NCBI GenBank assembly: GCA_027575805.1
Contig: JANBPU010000024.1
Coordinates: 1 to 64,000, forward strand
Direction of reading: 5' to 3'
Origin: Mycoemilia scoparia
Lineage: Eukaryota > Kickxellomycota > Kickxellomycetes > Kickxellales > Kickxellaceae
DNA length: 64,000 bases
This document shows positions 45,167 to 56,379 of this stretch, piece by piece. The notes beneath the pieces are model-generated. The model was not told where the DNA came from. It did not search any database and saw nothing but the letters and a program-made list of their open reading frames with translations. The position numbers were made by a program, and so were the translations under genes. Numbering within the stretch: position 1 is the first letter of the stretch; each line of letters opens with the position of its first letter.

Positions 45167-47771
45167 AAAGAGAGAAGAGAGCAAGGAAGCCAAGAAGTAA
45201 AAAAGCCAAGAGAGGCTAAATAGCAGTCGTGGGTAGTGTTGATAGGCGGCTGATCGCAACAGCTTGAGCAAATCTCGCAGCACTGGAACCTTGTAACATT
45301 CTGGCACTGAGCTGACATACACACAGTGGCTGCAAAGCGTTTAGGGCCTATGCAAACACACTTGCACACACACATAAGAACGATTCAAATGCGATGCCTC
45401 AGACCTGCGTGTGTGTGAGTCCTGGCCTCCACTTTGCCCACGCTTTTGTAAAGCCGCAAATCCGCGAACTAACAAACAGCCTGTGGCCAATGAGCTTGCC
45501 CGAACCGCCTTCCATCAAAAGAGTCTGAAATATAAGCCCTTTCCCTCTTTCTGGCGGCCTTCTTTGCTGGAAAGGAATCAGTTTTGTGGATGTTGCGACG
45601 GGACGAGCGATCAAAACACAGCACCGGCTCCATGTCCCGTCGCAAACCGATTCTTTTTCCCTTCCCCTGCCCGCCCATGCAGCTCGCATTTTTCTATCAA
45701 ACCCAAACAATGGCCCGTTTTCTTTTTGCTCCAGAAAACCACCTGCGTGCTGGTGTTTGTTCGCATCAGCAATGCCTCTATATACTGTTACGATCTCTGT
45801 GGCCTAATTCAAACAGCCGCCCTGGCGGGAGCGCGAGGGTGAGCGAGTGCTAGTTTATAGTCCTCGCGCTTCTGTTATTGTTGCTGGAGGGGGGGAGAGG
45901 AGGCTTAGGTTAGGGGCAGGGCAAGAGGGACCTCGTCCATTACTGCCACCAGCGGTATGTGCCAGATTTGACGGCCATAGACAGTAACAAATACTCTATG
46001 CACACTTGGCCCCGTCTCCTAAGCCTGAGAAAGAGGACGTTTTCATCTGTACAGGCTTCTCTTGGCCAATTGGCACAGAACCAAACGTGATCATGATTTG
46101 CATCGGCTATGCCGACTGAGACAGGACTTGTCCTGTTTTCTGCTGCCTGGAGGATTATTCAGAAATGAGGTTTTGGAGTCTCTGTCTGGGAAACGCTGCG
46201 CCAAACATCGCAACAGCAGACACTGCCACAATGCCCAGAAAATCGTAAGGTGGGCATTGTTCCATCGCCATCATAATGCCATCATATTTAAATGTGTGCG
46301 CGAACAATTGGACAAAAGGGTTCACAGTGATGATGGGCACTGGCAGCACTAAGCAGCGGCTTTGTTGCATTGTTGTCATCATCGCTGGGCTTTGCTTAAA
46401 TTATGCTGGTGGCTGGTGGACGGGCTGATAGGCCCATTGGTCCATGCGGAGATTGATTCGGCTCTGTGCCGTTCATGCCACACCAGGGAGACTGGGTATA
46501 TCCGAACATCGCTGATGCCACCAATCCATGGTATCCATAGTCTTGAGCTGGCGTTGTTGCATCGGTTTGCCAATGATCTTTGTCACAGCCCTTGTCCTTT
46601 GGCGGTGCACTAGTAGATTTCTTTTTACAAACCACGGCCCACATACACACATATCTATCTGCCTAGAAAGAGACCCTCCTTTTTGACCTTTGGCATTAGG
46701 CTGCCTCTATGCGGTTCCTCATGTACTAAGGCTGACCAAAGGACCCAAATCGGGTAACGCAAAGGATTGCATCTGAGTCTGTTGGTAAACGTTTATTTTC
46801 GTGCTCCTCGCAAATGTATTATGTGAGGAGAAGGTGGCGGGTATCCTCTTTCCAAACAAAGCCCAAAGCTTGTTTGGCTTCCTTCTTATTTCAGCAATCC
46901 ACGCACCCCGCATATCGAAAATGTCTTTCATGGTTCATCGGGTCTGGGCGCCGGTCCGTTTTTGGCTACCTTTCCAAATTCGTCTACACGGACACATTCG
47001 TTATTGGCCGATTTTTCTTTGCATACTTCTTTCTAGCGAGCTGGCCTATTTCTGGCCGGTGGCCGGGCATATACCATTCTTGTTGACCACTTTGGGCTCT
47101 CCGACATATACACAACACACAGCACACCATCAGATTGGCGTGGCCAGCGGTTTCTTTAGTGGGGGAAAACAAGATAGAAATGTTCCAAAGCATCAGGATA
47201 AATACGACCTAAAAGGTCCCCTACATCACCAGGTAATGGGTGGTAATAAATCCAAGTCGTGGCTTCTTTAAGCTATTTCCTAGTTCTTGGTATTTGAAAT
47301 CATCCACAGCCTGTCCATATATGCACCGCTTGCCCCGCAGATGTCAAATATTCCCATGCATCAACATCAGCATCCAAATGCGTGCAGACATGCAGTCTTC
47401 TAATTATCAATAGGGAAACAGGATATGAATTTTCCAGTATTTTATCGATTTCTGTGTGCGGCGTTTATTATAGTGGATTTAATAGCCAACACCATAGTGA
47501 ATCTTGCTGCCAAAATGATACTCTCCACATACAGTATCTTTAGATGATTTTTATTTGTTTGTTTGCTACTACTAATCAAATCTTGGTCAAGTTCCTAAAA
47601 TACTTTAAACTTTATAAAGCCGTCAAAAAGTTACAATTTTTTTTATAAAAGTACAAAAATAAGAAATACGTATTATTATGAGCTGATAGCTTGTTGTTAC
47701 ATCCAATTTAATGAGTTGTTGGAATATATATATATGTATGATTTTATAAAGGTTTCCCCTTATTATGTATT
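44979..47771. other. 2.8-kb intergenic region between bZIP and F-box-like genes
   Basis: It contains the bZIP promoter, a GA repeat at 45,130-45,163, and then more GC-balanced sequence. Several overlapping open frames on both strands at 45.4-47.3 kb have mutually incompatible frames and no family resemblance. It may hold regulatory or noncoding transcripts. No gene can be supported. Confidence 0.55.
45130..45163. repeat. (GA)n microsatellite in the bZIP leader
   Basis: About 15 GA units in a row, in the presumed 5' untranslated region of the bZIP gene; on the transcribed strand it is a CT tract. Confidence 0.85.
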
Positions 47772-49721
47772 TTAGAGCAAGAGCGTGTCAGGTTTAGATG
47801 GCGATGCGGATGAGGTAAGGAATTGTATATCAATGTGCTCACTTTTGAGCGTTTTTATAAGCTGGGCTGCCTGCGAGCTCAGTAGACCGCAGCTAAAAGA
47901 GCAACGCTGGAGGTTTGGTAAGGCTTCGAGTAGGGCGTTTAGTGTGGGTTTCGCCTCTAGTATATCTGAGCCACACAGCTGTATATGTTTAAGTCCTGTG
48001 TGTTTTGCAAACTCCAAACCACAATTGCTGGTATCAGCAGTGGTGTGCTTTTGTATTGCAATGCGAACTTCGAGGGTTTGGAGATATGGAAATTGGTCGA
48101 TAAGTCTTACAATGCCATTCAGACTCAGAGGCGCACGCAGACTGAGGTAGCGAAGGTTTGTACAGGACCACATCAAGGGATCACTTTTGTTGATACTGGT
48201 ACTATTACTACCACTACTACCATCACTCCTGCTGCTGCTGCTGCTGCTGCTTCTGGTATTTGTATCTATGAGGTGGCTATCTTTTATAACCAAATCATCA
48301 CAGTTATCCCGATTCTGGCGTCCATTGTGTCCAGGGATAGTCAATCGCGTTAGCCCAGGAAGTCCTTGGACAAGAGTCAAGAAGCTCTGTTTAGTAAAGT
48401 TGGGGGTTTCGAGGCGATAGTAGCCATCGATTTTAAGGGACTTCAAGGCCGGACAGCACTTTACGATTTGTCTAGAAAGATCATTTGATGGGGCTGGAAT
48501 GTGCAGATGGATCAGTTTGTGCCAGACCTGTGAAAAGACTTTGCTGAATACCCGGGATATTGGCGTGGCACAAAGCCTGGTTTGACTTCCATCGTTACTA
48601 CCTCCGCCGCCGCCGCCGCCTTGTCCTGGCGGAAGCGGAGAAAGGAAGCCAGCTGTTATGTCTCCGATGGTTAGGCTCTGCAGGCGTGGAAAATGCACGG
48701 CGCTCACTGGTATTTCTATGCAGCTTGCATCAATGTCAACCTTGACTAGGCTAAGCGCGAGCAGGCTTGGCAGGCATGCCTCCTTGCTTTGTACGGCCTG
48801 GGTTGCTGTAGCTGTGGGGGTAGTGCCACATACCCATTCGTGTTCTCTGAGCTTCCATGGAACCAGCTCCCTTGTGGAGAACCATCGTAGGTGCAGCTCA
48901 CGAAGCTGGGGCTGCGTGGTTGTTATCTGACTTAGCCATCCAGCAGTGACAGTTGCATCTCCAGTAGATAGGCGCTCGAACCTGCCCTCACCCAGACTTC
49001 TCCTGCTTTCTGGCACAATCATGGCTGCTGGCTGGTCCTCATCGTCCTGCTGATGTAGCGCGGAACTTGGCTGGGGAGATGATGGGCAGTGGAAATCGAG
49101 GCAGGTGACTTGAGGGCAGTGTGCCCTGACCCATGTTGCGACGCTTTCATAAGTTATTCCTGGTAAACAAATGTCGATGGCAGATACGCTTGGCAAATAT
49201 CTTGGTACCAGCCCCAGCATCGTCTTCCAGCTGTTCCGAGGGAATGCCAGATCGCGGCCACCACAATCAGCCGCTGACAGTCGGAACCGAACGGCCTTGA
49301 CATTATGCCACCTGCCCACTCGCAGTAGCTCAGTGATCCATGGGAGCCTGTCGTGCCAGTGTGCTGATATTCTTCTACAGGAGTTGCTTGGGTCGCCGTC
49401 TTTGCATATGATGCCTGCGTGCTGGTCGTGGGGCAGGATGTGTGTGGACAGTCTGAAGCTGTGGGCCGACACCTCGATATCAAGCATCTCCACATAGCCA
49501 GAGTATTTCGGCGCGAAGTGGAGGAGCACACAAGGATTGCTGGTCAGCTCTATGGTGGACAGGTATGCTACATGGGAAGAATGCCTGGCCGCGACTATCT
49601 TCCACTCCTGGGACACATGTGCCAAGTGCGCTATCGTTTGCCAGTCTCTTTCCTGGTAGAGTATCCTGCATATTCCATGTTTCAAGTCAAAGGGGATGTT
49701 AGGGAATACTGGCACAGTCAT
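47772..49721 (-). CDS. F-box-like/leucine-rich-repeat protein
   Basis: A single-exon gene of 649 residues. The N-terminus (about 6-50) reads like a diverged F-box: an IPFDL...ICRIL helix, then AHLAHVSQEWKIVAAR. It is followed by irregular leucine-rich repeats across most of the protein. Examples are LRELHLRWFS, LPSLLALSLVKVDID, CPALKSLKIDGYYRLET, LPGLTRLTIPG and CTNLRYLSLRAPLSLNG. Low-complexity inserts interrupt the repeats (a Gly run near 375, a Ser run near 495). F-box/LRR proteins select substrates for SCF ubiquitin ligases. The F-box match is weak, so an RNI-like LRR protein without ligase function is possible. Partners and substrate are unknown. Confidence 0.7.
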   Translation of the reverse strand: MTVPVFPNIPFDLKHGICRILYQERDWQTIAHLAHVSQEWKIVAARHSSHVAYLSTIELTSNPCVLLHFAPKYSGYVEMLDIEVSAHSFRLSTHILPHDQHAGIICKDGDPSNSCRRISAHWHDRLPWITELLRVGRWHNVKAVRFRLSAADCGGRDLAFPRNSWKTMLGLVPRYLPSVSAIDICLPGITYESVATWVRAHCPQVTCLDFHCPSSPQPSSALHQQDDEDQPAAMIVPESRRSLGEGRFERLSTGDATVTAGWLSQITTTQPQLRELHLRWFSTRELVPWKLREHEWVCGTTPTATATQAVQSKEACLPSLLALSLVKVDIDASCIEIPVSAVHFPRLQSLTIGDITAGFLSPLPPGQGGGGGGGSNDGSQTRLCATPISRVFSKVFSQVWHKLIHLHIPAPSNDLSRQIVKCCPALKSLKIDGYYRLETPNFTKQSFLTLVQGLPGLTRLTIPGHNGRQNRDNCDDLVIKDSHLIDTNTRSSSSSSSRSDGSSGSNSTSINKSDPLMWSCTNLRYLSLRAPLSLNGIVRLIDQFPYLQTLEVRIAIQKHTTADTSNCGLEFAKHTGLKHIQLCGSDILEAKPTLNALLEALPNLQRCSFSCGLLSSQAAQLIKTLKSEHIDIQFLTSSASPSKPDTLLL

Positions 49722-50167
49722 TGGAGTCGGTTTCTATGGGAAAAGGTCAAATAAAGGAATATATAAGAATAGGCGTGTGAAGAGAGAGATAAATCAACCC
49801 AGATTGTATCCAGAAAACACGGCTTAAATACTGCCTCGATTCTGAGAACAGCCTTTTATTTACACTTTTCGTTGACTCTGATTGACTTGCTTGCACAAGA
49901 ACTGCTCGAAAAATTCGGATTAGCAAGCAGTTAATGCCATAGGGCCCTGGCTAGTAATGGACAGCTCACAGTGCTTGCTGGAACCAAACCTCTTCTCCTT
50001 GCGCTCAGTTTTTTGCATTGCAGGCTTAAGCATCCGGCCCTTGGCTGCTAAGCCTGGGCTTTATGCTGCAGCTGTAGGATGCATGGTGGAGATCCGCACA
50101 ATGGGTAGAGCATCCCGAATCCATCTGACCAGATGTGTTTGGTGTTTCCATTCCTTAAAATGCCATA

Positions 50168-50282
50168 TGGATCATGACTTTTGAAGGGTGCTTTTTGGTG
50201 GCTAACAGGTGTAGGGACAATCACAGTCAAATGTGTGGCCGCCATTTACTAACAAATGGTACCCTTCAAAAATAACCACCCA
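50168..50282. mobile_element. family A MITE, 115-bp copy
   Basis: Ends TGGATCATGACTTTTGAAGG and CCCTTCAAAAATAACCACCC are flanked by TA. The core carries GTAGGGACAATCACAGTCAA and ATTTACTAACAAATGG. Confidence 0.85.
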
Positions 50283-51090
50283 TATGCCTTTTTTGTGTCA
50301 ATTAAACGGCATGCATAGCAAAGACATGTGTTCTAATGTCTGACCCATGAAATCCTAGTTAATTGCTTAGCTGGATGGCCGGTTCGTATTTGTAGCTAAA
50401 AAATTCTTTATTTACCAGCTGTATTTCCAGCTGTTCATCTTATTGAGGACAATAACGATGTATGGCTTAGCCGGCTTTCAGAATTCCAAGGCAAGTAAAC
50501 TATTGGTCTGGCAATAAGCCTGCTGTTGTTAATACGCTGGTGGTCCTGGTGTGTCAGAATAGCCTATGTTCGATTGTGAATGTGGCATCTATGTTGCCAA
50601 AACCATATGGCCAGAACTTGTGCATCATTTAGCACAAACAAAGGCTCTCGGAGATAGTAATTTGGGGGCTTCGACTAGTCAAGCCAGGTTGCATGCTGAA
50701 GAATCGTTTTAGGCCAAAGATAAGCACACTTGATCAGTGTCGTCTGGCTTTCTTTATTCGGCTATTGTGCATTTATTAACCTTGGCAAACAAAGTGCCCC
50801 CCTTTTTTTTTTGATAAATTTGAAATTTTTTCTGACATCATGTTTTTTAATACCTTTATTGGTGGTTTGTAGAGCAGCAAAATGATTATGATGTCGGAAA
50901 AATTGACAATCGAGATAAAGCTTCTACTATTGGTATATTGGTGGTCGAATATATGGCAAAAGTTCACAAGGCTTCGGGCAAATTGGGTCTCTGTGAGTTG
51001 CATATTAAATGGCTGGTGATTGGGGCAAAATATGAGGACCCACTGTTTCTGCCTATTATAGATTCGATTCCAAGTGAAATCTTACCAAAT

Positions 51091-51303
51091 GTGAGATAAT
51101 TTTTTAGGGCTAAATTAATAATATCAATGATAATATGGGTAATAATTTTTGAAGGGTGAAAGTTTACTAGTAAAACTAGACATCCATTTGGCTGCGATTG
51201 CCCCTATAATTATTGGTTCCCAAAATTCACCCTTCAAAAATTATTACCCATATAGGCTGGCCAGTATACAAGTTGAAATTAGCCCTTCAAAAATCATGGC
51301 CCA
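51091..51303. mobile_element. family B MITE interrupted by a family A MITE
   Basis: The left B part (TAGGGCTAAATTAATAATAT, then CAATGATAATA) and right B part (TAGGCTGGCCAGTATACAAG through TTAGCCCTTCAAAAATCATG) are separated by the A insertion. Rejoining them restores the uninterrupted B core seen at 7,519 and 10,767. Confidence 0.75.
51136..51250. mobile_element. family A MITE nested in family B, 115 bp, near-perfect inverted ends
   Basis: TGGGTAATAATTTTTGAAGG at left and its exact complement at right, with TA at 51134-51135 and 51251-51252. The core includes GTTTACTAGTAAAACTAGAC and CCCTATAATTATTGG. Its ends are the best preserved in the window, so it is probably the youngest copy. Confidence 0.9.
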
Positions 51304-52214
51304 TATGGATGATTATGTCTAAACTAAAACATCGCCATGTGCTGTATGTATGTTTTTCTGGTACAGAATATGTATAGAGAAGAATCCAGTGGGAGGAGAA
51401 AACCCGTTTGATGATATTTTCTTTGGGATTCAGTCGATACGACACTCATGCAAGACATGGCTAGATGATTGCACATGGATTTAGGACATTTTTAGTCGAA
51501 AGTTTTGGGGATTGTTTAATTATCTAGAACAATACCTTTCAATGCTGCCCAATGCACATCAAAAACAAGCTAGTTTCATAGCGGCTGGTAAACCTGGTGC
51601 TTATGAATTAAGGGCTAGACTCTCCCCGCTGTAGTGATACAAAGTGAACCCCAAACTCTCCTATTTTAAACCATGCCAAAAGTGCCAATGCACAATAATA
51701 CACAAAAATGCTCGGGTGAGGTTTGTTAGCCTAAAAAAGGCATTTTATTCTAGGCAGTGATAGTCCAGAGGTCGTTGTTTGCACTGCATTAATAATGATG
51801 GCAGCGGTCCTTTCATCCATACAAAGACCCATAACAAGGCCTTAAAGCAAATCTCTCTAGTTAAAATTTCCAGCTTTCCTTTGGGTACCATGCCTGGAAA
51901 CACTGCTAGTCATAAAAACCAAAGGAAACATATCCTTATACAAGGTCTATTGCTGCCAATTTGTATCCCCATTTCACGCTGCCTATCCACATTCGTTGTA
52001 GTTTTAGCTCAAGTGCCAATTCCAGTTGCATTTCTTTAGTATTCACGATTTCTTGGGTGTAAACAAACATCAGCCTGCGCTGAACACAAAAGTCGCCGCC
52101 GTCGCCACCACCACGCCATAATCAACTACCTTTGAGGAACTTGGTATTACAAAATAGCACCCTTAGCTGATATCAGTTTCCTGGAGATATAGAGTGAGAA
52201 GGAACATACATGTA

Positions 52215-54310
52215 ATGATAGAAACTTCAGCAGCATCGCATGTTACAGTTCAGTTCAAACACATGTCATATTTAAATAATGGAAAGCATTTAATATCCGA
52301 GCCCAGAGTGTCAGAGGATGCCAGCGATACAGTATCAAAATCGGACAGAAGCAATTCGACCAACACCTCGCAAGGAGTCAGAGTTCCTAGGAGACAAAGC
52401 ACAGCATCGATTAGGCCAGTGTCTGTTGCATCCAGCATATTTTCTGTTATCCCATTTTCATGTCAGGACCGGTATTCCAAGATTGTCTCTGCCATAGAGC
52501 TTAGAGATGTTCAGGCTTTGAGAGAGTTGGCCATATCGGATGGCGGGCTCTTGAATACAAATTTAAGAAGAAAAGCATGGTATGTATCTTGGCTGTTTAT
52601 CTTACCTCTGTGTTGATTGGGATGTGTCGAAATTGTGAATATTATTTATACACCTTTAATTTCTCTAGGCCGCTTCTTTTGAATGTCGACTCATTTTACA
52701 TGTACAAGCACCATGGTAAGTCGGCAACATATAAGATACTTTTCGAAAAGAGCAGGGCTATTGGTAGATCTTGAATTGTTGACTTTTAATATGTTATTAA
52801 CCGATAATATAGACACGCCACATAGAGACGAGCATCAGGTTGATATCGACTTGACTCGCACAAATTTGCCCAGGATGGCAGGTAAATATTTACGAATATC
52901 ATTATAAATGTGCTGAATTTTGGAACCCCAATTGATGTCTTTCTTTTGTTGTATTCTATAGGCTGTGTGCTTTCGAGCGAACTTCGGAAACGGGTACAGA
53001 AGCAGTTGGGAAATGTAGTAAAGACTATACTGAGGGCACATCCGTGGCTTTCATATTATCAGGTACGTCTAACCATATTAAAATACGTCTTGCAAAAGTA
53101 TCACCGCCACAGAAAACATTTGCACATTGGTTATACTTGTAAAGTCGACTGAATTATGTATATCCAAATCTGCCTGCTTAGGGATTTCATGAATTGGCCA
53201 TGGTATTCTTGATCATCCTTAACGGAGGAAACGATTCATTACGGGCCACAGAATCAGCGGCACTATTTTTTGTCCGGTGAGTTTTATTACATGTGTGACA
53301 ATCGTATCAAATAATTGAGCTTCTATTAATCCCAGTCAACACATCGTATTATGCCTTTAGTGATGCCATGGGAGATAATTTGGAGACGATTAGAACCCAG
53401 CTATCCCTTATTTATACGCTTCTGGAGAATGAAGATCCAGAGTTGCATACCCTATTAGACCAGTAAGCATGCGTTGTGTTCCAGATTGCAGCTGCGTGGT
53501 TTATAGACAAATGCTTATTGATATATATACACTTTATTTTAAATCCAGGCTTGCGATTCCACCGTTCTTTGCTATCAGCTGGGTATTATCGTGGTTTGCT
53601 CATGATCTGGTCGATTTGAATGATATGGCCCGGCTATATGACTTTTTCATGTCATCATCGCCACTTGCCCCAATCTATGTCGCTGCCTCTGTGAGTCAAC
53701 GTTCTATATATTAGATATTCCATTACAGACTAGGAAATAGGTGCTGCCGGTCATAAAGATCGTCCTATCTTGGTGCTTTTATTCGGCTCAAAACGAAACA
53801 TGGGCATGCTGGCTTGGCTTGGCGAATCATGCTGTGGAACTAATCTCGATGGCTTTTTTGTTGTAGCTCGTTTCCCACAATCGCAGCAAAATTCTTGGTA
53901 GTGAGCCCGAATTTGCTGTGGTCCATGCATTGTTGGTAGGCCTGCCTCAGGGAAATAATGACTGGGCAGAGATCCTTGCGCGCTCCAGTGAATGGATGGA
54001 GGAGTACCCACTGGCTCGGCTTCAAGAGTTGGGCAACGTAAAACTAAACAAAAAGTGAGCTATAGTATAAAGATGCATATATAAAGATGACGTATTTGAT
54101 GTGTTTTTACAATGTCAGATCGACTAACCAAGAACCTTGGTTATTGTGTTTTTATCAAAAACAAAACACAGTTCGGCAGTAGTTACGTTCAAAGAGACTT
54201 GGTTGAAGCTTTGCGATGCGCAGCCGATGCATGTCAACGACTTGGTCCTCACACATAGTGGAAAGTATCACCCGCTGGCGCCAAACATGAGCCACCATGA
54301 CCACCACTAG
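52215..54310 (+). CDS. TBC-domain Rab GTPase-activating protein (Gyp8/TBC1D20 type)
   Basis: Nine exons: 52215-52579, 52669-52715, 52768-52881, 52962-53062, 53182-53276, 53361-53462, 53549-53690, 53867-54054 and 54172-54310. They join in frame to 430 residues. The TBC domain begins at NTNLRRKAWPLLL. It contains the arginine-finger segment VDIDLTRTN, the glutamine-finger HPWLSYYQGFHELA, AISWVLSWFAHDLVDLNDM and ARLYDFFMSSSPLAPIYVAA. These match TBC1D20 and yeast Gyp8 in order and spacing. That family inactivates Rab1/Ypt1-type GTPases at the ER-Golgi interface. Members usually end in a membrane anchor; this model ends in a His-rich hydrophilic tail instead. The first ATG in frame (52,215) was taken as the start. 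Exon 8 follows the spacing of TBC1D20 and skips a short optional exon. Confidence 0.88.
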
Positions 54311-54864
54311 CGAATTTACCGGCAATTATCGGAGCAGAGTCAATTAAATGGCTCTAGTTTTGTATTCATCCATACAGGGAGCAGCAGCCCTTTACATATT
54401 GTTATGTTTCATAGACAATTGGTCCACAATCACACCCACACGGAGATAATTGGATACCATCACGGCATTAAATCCAGTCCACTCAGCCTTGAAAGATGGG
54501 GAGTCAATATGTGGATGTGCTTATGGAGAAGAGGTGGACAATGTGCTTGACACCAAGCACTCGGCATTTTGTATTATTTTTTCACTTTTCACAGCCATTT
54601 GTATTGTGTAATGGCGTAAAGTCTTCAACAAAAACAAAGATCCTTTAAATGCATTTGGCAGGGAAAGTAGTCGAGATTCATGGGTATGCTGTGTCTATAT
54701 TACAAAGGCAAGAGGCAAAGTAAGAAAAGTCGAGAAAAAATGTCGAATCATCATCAGGTTTTGGCAAAGATTACAGAGTGTGTGCGACTGATGAGTTATT
54801 GATAAAAGGCATTTCTAATGCATGAAGAGGGTCCATGCTGAAAAGGGCCACCAGCTGGAGAGGT
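54311..54864. other. tail-to-tail intergenic region
   Basis: Between the RabGAP stop and the stop of the next, minus-strand gene. Nothing recognised. Confidence 0.6.
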
Positions 54865-56379
54865 TTATTGGCTTGAGTTCCTTTGGGCACTGTTGTCCAG
54901 GATTCTTGGGATCATGATATCCTGTCCTTCTTTGTCGAAGCACTCGGCCATTCGATTGATTTTGGGCAAAATGTCGGCGTATCGACCCAGATCCCTGTCA
55001 GCCCGAATCTGCTCGCTGATAAGCATTTGCACAGCCTCGTCAAATGCATGGCGGGGTACAGAGGCAGGTGTATATTGGATCCCACTCCCAGCAATGCTGC
55101 TGCTGCTGCTGCTGGTGCTAGAACATTCCCCAGCATTTGCTTGGACATCACCTGGTCCAGTCGAAGGCGTGACTGCTGCTGATGTGGCCATGATGGACCG
55201 TATTAGGCTGTCGAGCCTTATACCAACGTTGATGAGTCTTTGCCAGCGCTTTTTGATTCCATAGGACGAGTCGGGGGCATAAATCGGCAGCCCCTTGTTG
55301 CAGTAGTGGATCTTGATGAATTGGTAGTGCTGGTAAATAAGGTCATAGTTGTAGTCTATACGGGGATCGAGCCCGATGTTGAACTTGAGCTGGCCGAGTG
55401 TTGGTATGAGGGGATAGCCTGTGCTCAGATGCATGGGCTTGGCCATCTCCTCTTCGCGCCGAACCCTGCGCATGCCCTTTGCTCTGACATCAGCACACTC
55501 GCTGGTGTCACAGGTATTATCATGGGCTGAAGGCATGACAGCAATCGCACTGCTTGTTGTGCTGGCAGCAATGGAGGGCGAGGAGAGCATGAATTCTGTA
55601 TCTTTAGCGGGCCCGGGTGCCGGATTGTAATAGACTGGAGAACTGGAGCTGGGCGGGTGTATGGAGACACAAGGGCTCCTGGTGCATTGTTGCTGGTGCT
55701 GTGGCGGTGGTGGTAGTGGTAGTGGTGGCAGGGGGTGGGGGCGAGATAAGGGGCTACCCGAAGATGTCTCCATGCATTTTCCCATTTGCTCTCTTCTTTG
55801 TGCTTGCTTTGAGCATAGAATATCCTGCAACCACGGACTCATTAGACGCTTATAGTCCCCAGTGACAACAGATTTAAAGGTGGGAAGGTGGATTTGTTGT
55901 TGTTGCAGGGGGCTTTCGGACTCTCCATATTTGGCATGCACGTTAATTTGCTCCTGCTGGGCCAGCCTTTTTCTTTTGACTATCTGCACCTCATCGCCAA
56001 AAAGCTCATTAATTCCTGGTAAAGACATTGATCTTTTTCTTACCGACAGAGTTTTTGTTTCCACTGATACTAGTGGAGATGACATTGATGAGACAACCCC
56101 CGCTTCCTTCCACTCAGTACTCTCAAACCCCTGACGGAATTTAGTGGACGCCGGGGTTTTTTTCTGCCTTTGTAATTGTGGTGCGTACGAAGATTGTCTG
56201 GGTGGAGCCCCCGATAGATGTTTGCCGAATTTCTTCTGACTTCTCGCTTGAAAAGTGTATGATGTTGAGCTGTTCAAAGAATACTGGTCTTCAAATTCCG
56301 CCTGTGAGTAATTGCTCGAGCCCTCAGTGCCAACCGTTACTTTTGGAGAAGCCAGAGAACCGTCTATCCAAGTACACAT
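54865..56379 (-). CDS. unrecognised Ser/Pro-rich protein with conserved-looking C-terminal domain
   Basis: An open frame of 504 codons; the first exon is probably missing. Features in order: basic clusters suited to nuclear import (VRKRSMSLP, about 113-121; VKRKRLAQQ, 134-142), and a short LPGINELF motif (120-127). A long Pro/Gln/Ser-rich stretch spans about 205-285. A folded-looking C-terminal domain covers about 320-400 (GYPLIPTLGQLKFNIG, DYNYDLIYQHYQFIKIHYC, YGIKKRWQRL). After a Ser-rich gap a second helical part follows (about 440-490). I do not recognise the family; a transcription regulator would fit. A donor at about 56,481 (GTAAGG, read on the minus strand) and an acceptor at about 56,357 (GGATAG) suggest an upstream exon, possibly starting MRNLRYQCDK. 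Confidence 0.65.
   Translation of the reverse strand: MCTWIDGSLASPKVTVGTEGSSNYSQAEFEDQYSLNSSTSYTFQARSQKKFGKHLSGAPPRQSSYAPQLQRQKKTPASTKFRQGFESTEWKEAGVVSSMSSPLVSVETKTLSVRKRSMSLPGINELFGDEVQIVKRKRLAQQEQINVHAKYGESESPLQQQQIHLPTFKSVVTGDYKRLMSPWLQDILCSKQAQRREQMGKCMETSSGSPLSRPHPLPPLPLPPPPQHQQQCTRSPCVSIHPPSSSSPVYYNPAPGPAKDTEFMLSSPSIAASTTSSAIAVMPSAHDNTCDTSECADVRAKGMRRVRREEEMAKPMHLSTGYPLIPTLGQLKFNIGLDPRIDYNYDLIYQHYQFIKIHYCNKGLPIYAPDSSYGIKKRWQRLINVGIRLDSLIRSIMATSAAVTPSTGPGDVQANAGECSSTSSSSSSIAGSGIQYTPASVPRHAFDEAVQMLISEQIRADRDLGRYADILPKINRMAECFDKEGQDIMIPRILDNSAQRNSSQ

Larger units (their letters stand above)
50873..51634 (+). pseudogene. coding-like fragments, possible decayed or unannotated gene
   Basis: A 72-codon frame without a start (50,875-51,090) sits between an acceptor-like TTTGTAG and a donor-like GTGAGA. 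Its GLCELHIKWLVIGAKYED stretch weakly recalls the C-terminal helical domain of M1 aminopeptidases such as leukotriene-A4 hydrolase. A second frame (51,368-51,634) is open except for one TAG at 51,482 and includes NPVGGENPFDDIFFG and FWGLFNYLEQYLSML. The nested transposons lie between them. The two frames do not join in phase at the obvious splice sites, so decay or an unseen structure is likely. Confidence 0.3.
49722..52214. other. intergenic region with nested transposons and coding-like fragments
   Basis: It lies between the F-box-like gene (-) and the RabGAP gene (+). It contains a family A element at 50,168, a family B element carrying an inserted family A element at 51.1 kb, and broken coding-like frames at 50.9-51.6 kb. 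Remaining sequence holds nothing recognised. Confidence 0.65.

Noticed and set aside
45399..47271. Several 60-156 codon frames between the bZIP and F-box-like genes
   Set aside because: They overlap on both strands in conflicting frames and show no domain, so chance is more likely.
51061..51072. GATTCGATTCC resembling a tRNA B box
   Set aside because: No matching A box, cloverleaf or acceptor stem; it lies inside a coding-like frame.
53733..53764. A possible short extra exon in the RabGAP gene (GTGCTGCCG...)
   Set aside because: Skipping it reproduces TBC1D20 spacing exactly, and its donor would be poor.
53361..54310. Reading the RabGAP exon 6 from the earlier acceptor at 53,336
   Set aside because: That acceptor leads to an in-frame stop within eight codons; the TTTAG at 53,360 keeps the frame.
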